64,000 nt of DNA from Apostichopus japonicus (Eukaryota; Echinodermata; Holothuroidea; Aspidochirotida; Stichopodidae), in NCBI RefSeq assembly GCF_037975245.1, contig NC_092568.1, forward strand, positions 35,183,501 to 35,247,500. The letters run 5' to 3'. A program made the position numbers and the translations under genes. The notes below the pieces were generated by a model. It did not search any database. It was given only the letters and a program-made list of their open reading frames with translations, and was not told the DNA's origin. Of this stretch, positions 60,830 through 64,000 are shown in pieces (positions within the stretch are counted from its first letter, which is position 1; each line of letters opens with the position of its first letter).

Positions 60830-61508
60830 TGCAGGAACCTGGAAAGTCCCTCGTTAAGGAGGGACTTACATTAGTAGGCAAACGTTTCTAATGTGGATGT
60901 TTTATATAAATCTCTAGCTGGAGCTTTTGGTCCCCTCTGCTACTGGCTTCCTATTGTAACAAAATTTATTTGTTATTTAAATTATAGCACATAATCTAAT
61001 CATTTCTGTGCGCCTAGCTCGTAGTTTTGTATTTACCATGCTCTCAAAAATCCGTAATTTGCATAGACCTGAAGTAGGTAATATTGAACCAACCATGGAT
61101 CATATGCCCCATCACATGTGACTCAAAGCTTTGCAACTTCTGAGCAGTTTTATAGAGGAAAACTAGTTCTGGAAAGGAATTACCCAGTATTCAGGATCAG
61201 TATAATTTATACCTATTTGTTTCCAATCAGTATCTTGAATCAATTTTAATGCGTTTATTTGAAATTTTAATTGTATCACAGAGAGAATAAATCATCTTGA
61301 AATCAACAGAACATTTTAATCATTTATTTGAAGAAGCTTCCGAAATATCATATACCGAATGATATCCCCCAGGGCAACGATAGTATCATCTTTACCAAGC
61401 TACAGAAGACATTCGCCATATTACAAGTTCATTAAACATCATACCGGCGAGATACCTGCGCAAACCATTATTTTTGATGATAAAAAAATGATATCCAAAG
61501 TCGATGTT
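60830..61508. repeat. Segmental duplication copy B, part 2b
   Basis: Matches copy A from about 42,125 to 42,692 and from 43,074 to 43,231. It preserves the empty site (TACCGAAT at 61,353-61,360) of the MITE found in copy A. Confidence 0.92.
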
Positions 61509-61599
61509 TCATTTCTTGGCAGTCGAATGAAAAGTACAAAATTTAACACAATGAAAGTATGGCGCTAGATAAGTGTAAGTTGCAATGATGGAATTAAAA

Positions 61600-64000
61600 C
61601 CAAATAAACCATGACTATACAGGAAGCGGATTAAGGAGCAAAGAACGGATTACATATGCTTGTAGAACTGATAGTTGTTAAGGGGTCCCAAGTCTTTGTT
61701 GAGGCCGGTGATGTGAGACTTAATACGAAAGATCCAATCGATTTCTTTACGGTTACGTTCAGTAGTTGATTTGAAGTTCGAGGCAAGTAAAATACATTTT
61801 AGGTTTTTTAGAGAATGACTATGAAGATTGAAATGTTCGGAAACAGGGAATCCTGCCAAATTATCACGAATAGATTTTTTGTGATTGTTAAAACGTAAGC
61901 GGAACCGGGAGCCTGTTTCACCTACATAATTGCCCTATTTGCAAATAGAAAATGTTAATAACATTAATAGAATCACAAGAGAGGGAAGGGGGTCTTAGAC
62001 TAAAGTCAACATTGGGAATCTTGACCACGGTGCCTGGGGTAATATGGGGGCATATTTGGCATCTATATAAGTTTACCGCAAGGGAAATTGCCTGCGGGGG
62101 TGGAAATTGAGTGGGGGAGTCTGGAGGAAGTGAGAAGAAATTTAAGGTTGGGGGGCTGACGAAATGCTAGCATGGGGGCACCTTAAACGATTCTCCTACA
62201 GACTGATCGTCTTGGAATACAGCCAATTCCTGTTTGATGGAGCGAATGAAGGATTTGATGAGGGGGTTGTAACTGGTAACGAACGGAATGCGTGTGTTGG
62301 GACTTTTAGACTTGTATTTTAATAAGTCCTCACGGCTCAACTTGTCGGCCCTGGAAATACCCTGTCATTATCATCTTCCAAAAGACTGGATTTCAGTGTC
62401 CCACAAGGAAGCCTGTTAGGACCTGTTTTGTACTCGGCATATGCAAGCACATTGCGATACGTCATTCCGGATTCATTCCAATTACATGACTATGCGGATG
62501 ATCATGCAATTAAACAATCGCATAAACCAACCTTCGATGAGGCAAACACAGTCAGAAATGAAATTTCAACAACTATGAGGGATGTGAAAGTTTGGATGGA
62601 CCAAAATAGACTAAAACTGAACGAAACTAAAACTGAATATATACAAGTTGGATCGAAGAAATTATTATCTAAGTGTGCTTTAGACAGTATTTGTATCAAT
62701 AACACTACCGTAAATAGTTCAAATTGTGTAAAATATTTAGGCGCATATCTGGACTCTCATTTAACGTTGAAGACTCACATTGCTGCCAAATGTAGAGCTG
62801 CCATGGCAGGACTTCGACTTGTAAGAAATTTTAGACACTTACTAACCAAGGATGCATGCCATACTATTGTTTTAGGACTAGTGATAAGTCACTTAGATTA
62901 TGCTAACTCCCTCTATACTAATCTACCAAATGTTGTTATTATGATGCTTCAGAGAATTCAAAACATGGCTGCCAAACTTGTTCTGAAAAGGGGAAAGGAG
63001 GATAGTGCTTCTGAAGCTTTAAATGAGTTGCATTGGCTTCCCATCAGACAAAGAATCCTGCACAAAATATTAACGCTGGTATTTAAATGCGTGGTTGATA
63101 AATCTGCTCCTCAATATCTTATATCTAGATTCACTTTAGCACCACAATCTAGTAGGTCTCTACGTTCAAATAATATTCTTTATAAGCTGATTATTCCACG
63201 AACACAGAGGGTCACTTTTGCTTCAAGAGCAATAAGTGCATTTGGCGCCGAGCAATGGAATAAATTACCTAACCATATCAAACAATCTGAGAATCTTGCA
63301 ATTTTTAAAAGAAAACTCAAAACATATTTATTTCCTGGCTAATCACTTTTATACTCAATTTTTCAAAATTTCAATATTTGTATTCATTATATTTCATAGT
63401 TTTGAATTTTCTTTTAGATTTTATATAACATTTGTATTTTTGATTTTGATTTTCATAACAATTGCATATTTTTATACATTCATCTAGTATATTTTTCTAC
63501 GCCATTTTATATCTTATTTTCTTATGAATAGTTTATTCTTTGTATTTTGTTGTAAAGCGCAACCGAAAACTTTGTTGGAGTTGCGCTATATGAAATTCAA
63601 TAAATAATAATAATAATAATATTTAAGTGAAGGGGGTATCCAACGTTCAAGAAATAACCAGTTAATATGGATACTTGGTGTTCAAAATCACATGGGTTGG
63701 AGCAAATGCGTTTAAGTATAAGGCATTGGCTGTGAACAATAGAACTCTTGAGATTATGTGGGTGAAAACTATTAAAGTGTAAATACATATGAATATCAGT
63801 GGGCTTATAATAGACCGAAGTGGTTAAGGAATTGCCATCCAACTTGACCAGAACATCTAGGAATGAAATTTGATGTTGGAAAACTTCGACAGAAAATTTA
63901 AATGCTGTCATGAAAAGAATTAACATGATCAAAGAAAGACTTAAGAGATTCTTCACCATGTGGCCAGACAAAAAATATATCGTCAATATATCTATGATAA
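61600..64000 (-). mobile_element. Penelope-like retroelement (RT and GIY-YIG remnants), truncated at window edge
   Basis: Reading from high to low coordinates, the RT motif YHRYIDDIFFVWPHGEE lies at about 63,935-63,985. It is followed, after a frameshift, by QISFLDVLVKLDG, VYYKPTDIHMYLHFNS and GYFL. After the LINE insertion the frame resumes with ADKLSREDLLKYKSKS and VTSYNPLIKSFIRSI (about 62,210-62,350). A GIY-YIG endonuclease relic then shows NYVGETGSRFRLRF and PVSEHFNLHSHS, and the element ends GLNKDLGP at about 61,680. The RT plus C-terminal GIY-YIG order is diagnostic of Penelope-like elements. Frameshifts and stops show the copy is dead. The 5' part lies beyond the right edge. Confidence 0.88.
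62356..63622 (+). mobile_element. CR1/L2-group LINE 3' portion inserted into the Penelope-like element
   Basis: An open frame from about 62,362 to 63,342 begins inside the RT with FSVPQGSLLGPVLY and HDYADDHAIKQ. It continues with NRLKLNETKTEYI, KYLGAYLDSHLT, LVISHLDYANSLY, LQRIQNMAAKLV and HWLPIRQRI, and ends RKLKTYLFPG. These are typical of CR1/L2-related LINE RT and C-terminal regions. The 3' UTR ends with a small hairpin (AGCGCAAC...GTTGCGCT) and an (AATAAT)n tail near 63,598-63,622. The 5' end is truncated. The coding frame is uninterrupted for 300 codons, so this is the youngest retroelement copy in the window. Confidence 0.9.

Noticed and set aside
62428-63342. 304-codon frame as a host gene
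   Set aside because: It is the RT and C-terminal part of a CR1/L2-type LINE.

Overview
The window looks like the nuclear genome of a marine deuterostome invertebrate, most probably an echinoderm (a sea cucumber or a relative). The reasons are GT-AG introns in short-exon genes, a selenocysteine glutathione peroxidase, TAGGCCTA-rich AT-rich intergenic DNA, tRNA-headed SINEs, Penelope-like and CR1/L2-like retroelements, and many small inverted-repeat DNA elements carrying long G or C runs. No species-level call is possible from the sequence alone. Gene density is low: four genes have exon structure I can support, and most of the rest is repeats or anonymous DNA.

Layout. 0-2.7 kb: the last two exons of a TRIM9/TRIM67-like E3 ubiquitin ligase (FN3 end plus B30.2/SPRY), plus strand, entering from the left. 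2.7-26.5 kb: a long gene-poor stretch with degenerate tandem arrays (7.1-7.9, 13.4-13.6, 14.0-14.2, 24.5-25.05 kb) and TIR elements (18.6-20.0 kb nested pair, 22.4, 25.2 kb). 26.5-30.0 kb: a complete three-exon GPX1/2-type glutathione peroxidase with an in-frame TGA (Sec40); its first intron carries a complete type I hammerhead ribozyme. 32.7-43.2 and 50.9-61.5 kb: two copies of a segmental duplication about 18 kb apart. Each holds an intact three-exon minus-strand gene whose product resembles the pro-apoptotic Bcl-2 relative BID, with a clear BH3 helix, no BH1 NWGR motif and a BID-like C-terminal helical half. The two paralogues (169 and 210 aa) differ mainly by 41 codons in the segment just before BH3. 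61.5-64 kb: a decayed Penelope-like element with RT and GIY-YIG remnants, split by a 5'-truncated LINE.

The duplication gives relative dates for later insertions. A hAT-like MITE with a perfect 8-bp target duplication sits in copy A while copy B keeps the empty site. A 4.6-kb P-superfamily DNA transposon (31-bp TIRs, perfect 8-bp target duplication, broken THAP and transposase remnants) sits in copy B, and itself carries a CR1-like LINE tail.

The host genes do not form an operon or a shared pathway; their adjacency is ordinary for an animal genome. Best leads: the tandem BID-like pair, the hammerhead ribozyme in the GPx intron, the P element with its THAP relic, a 68-bp perfect palindrome, and a U2-snRNA-like 5' domain fused to a foreign stem-loop.
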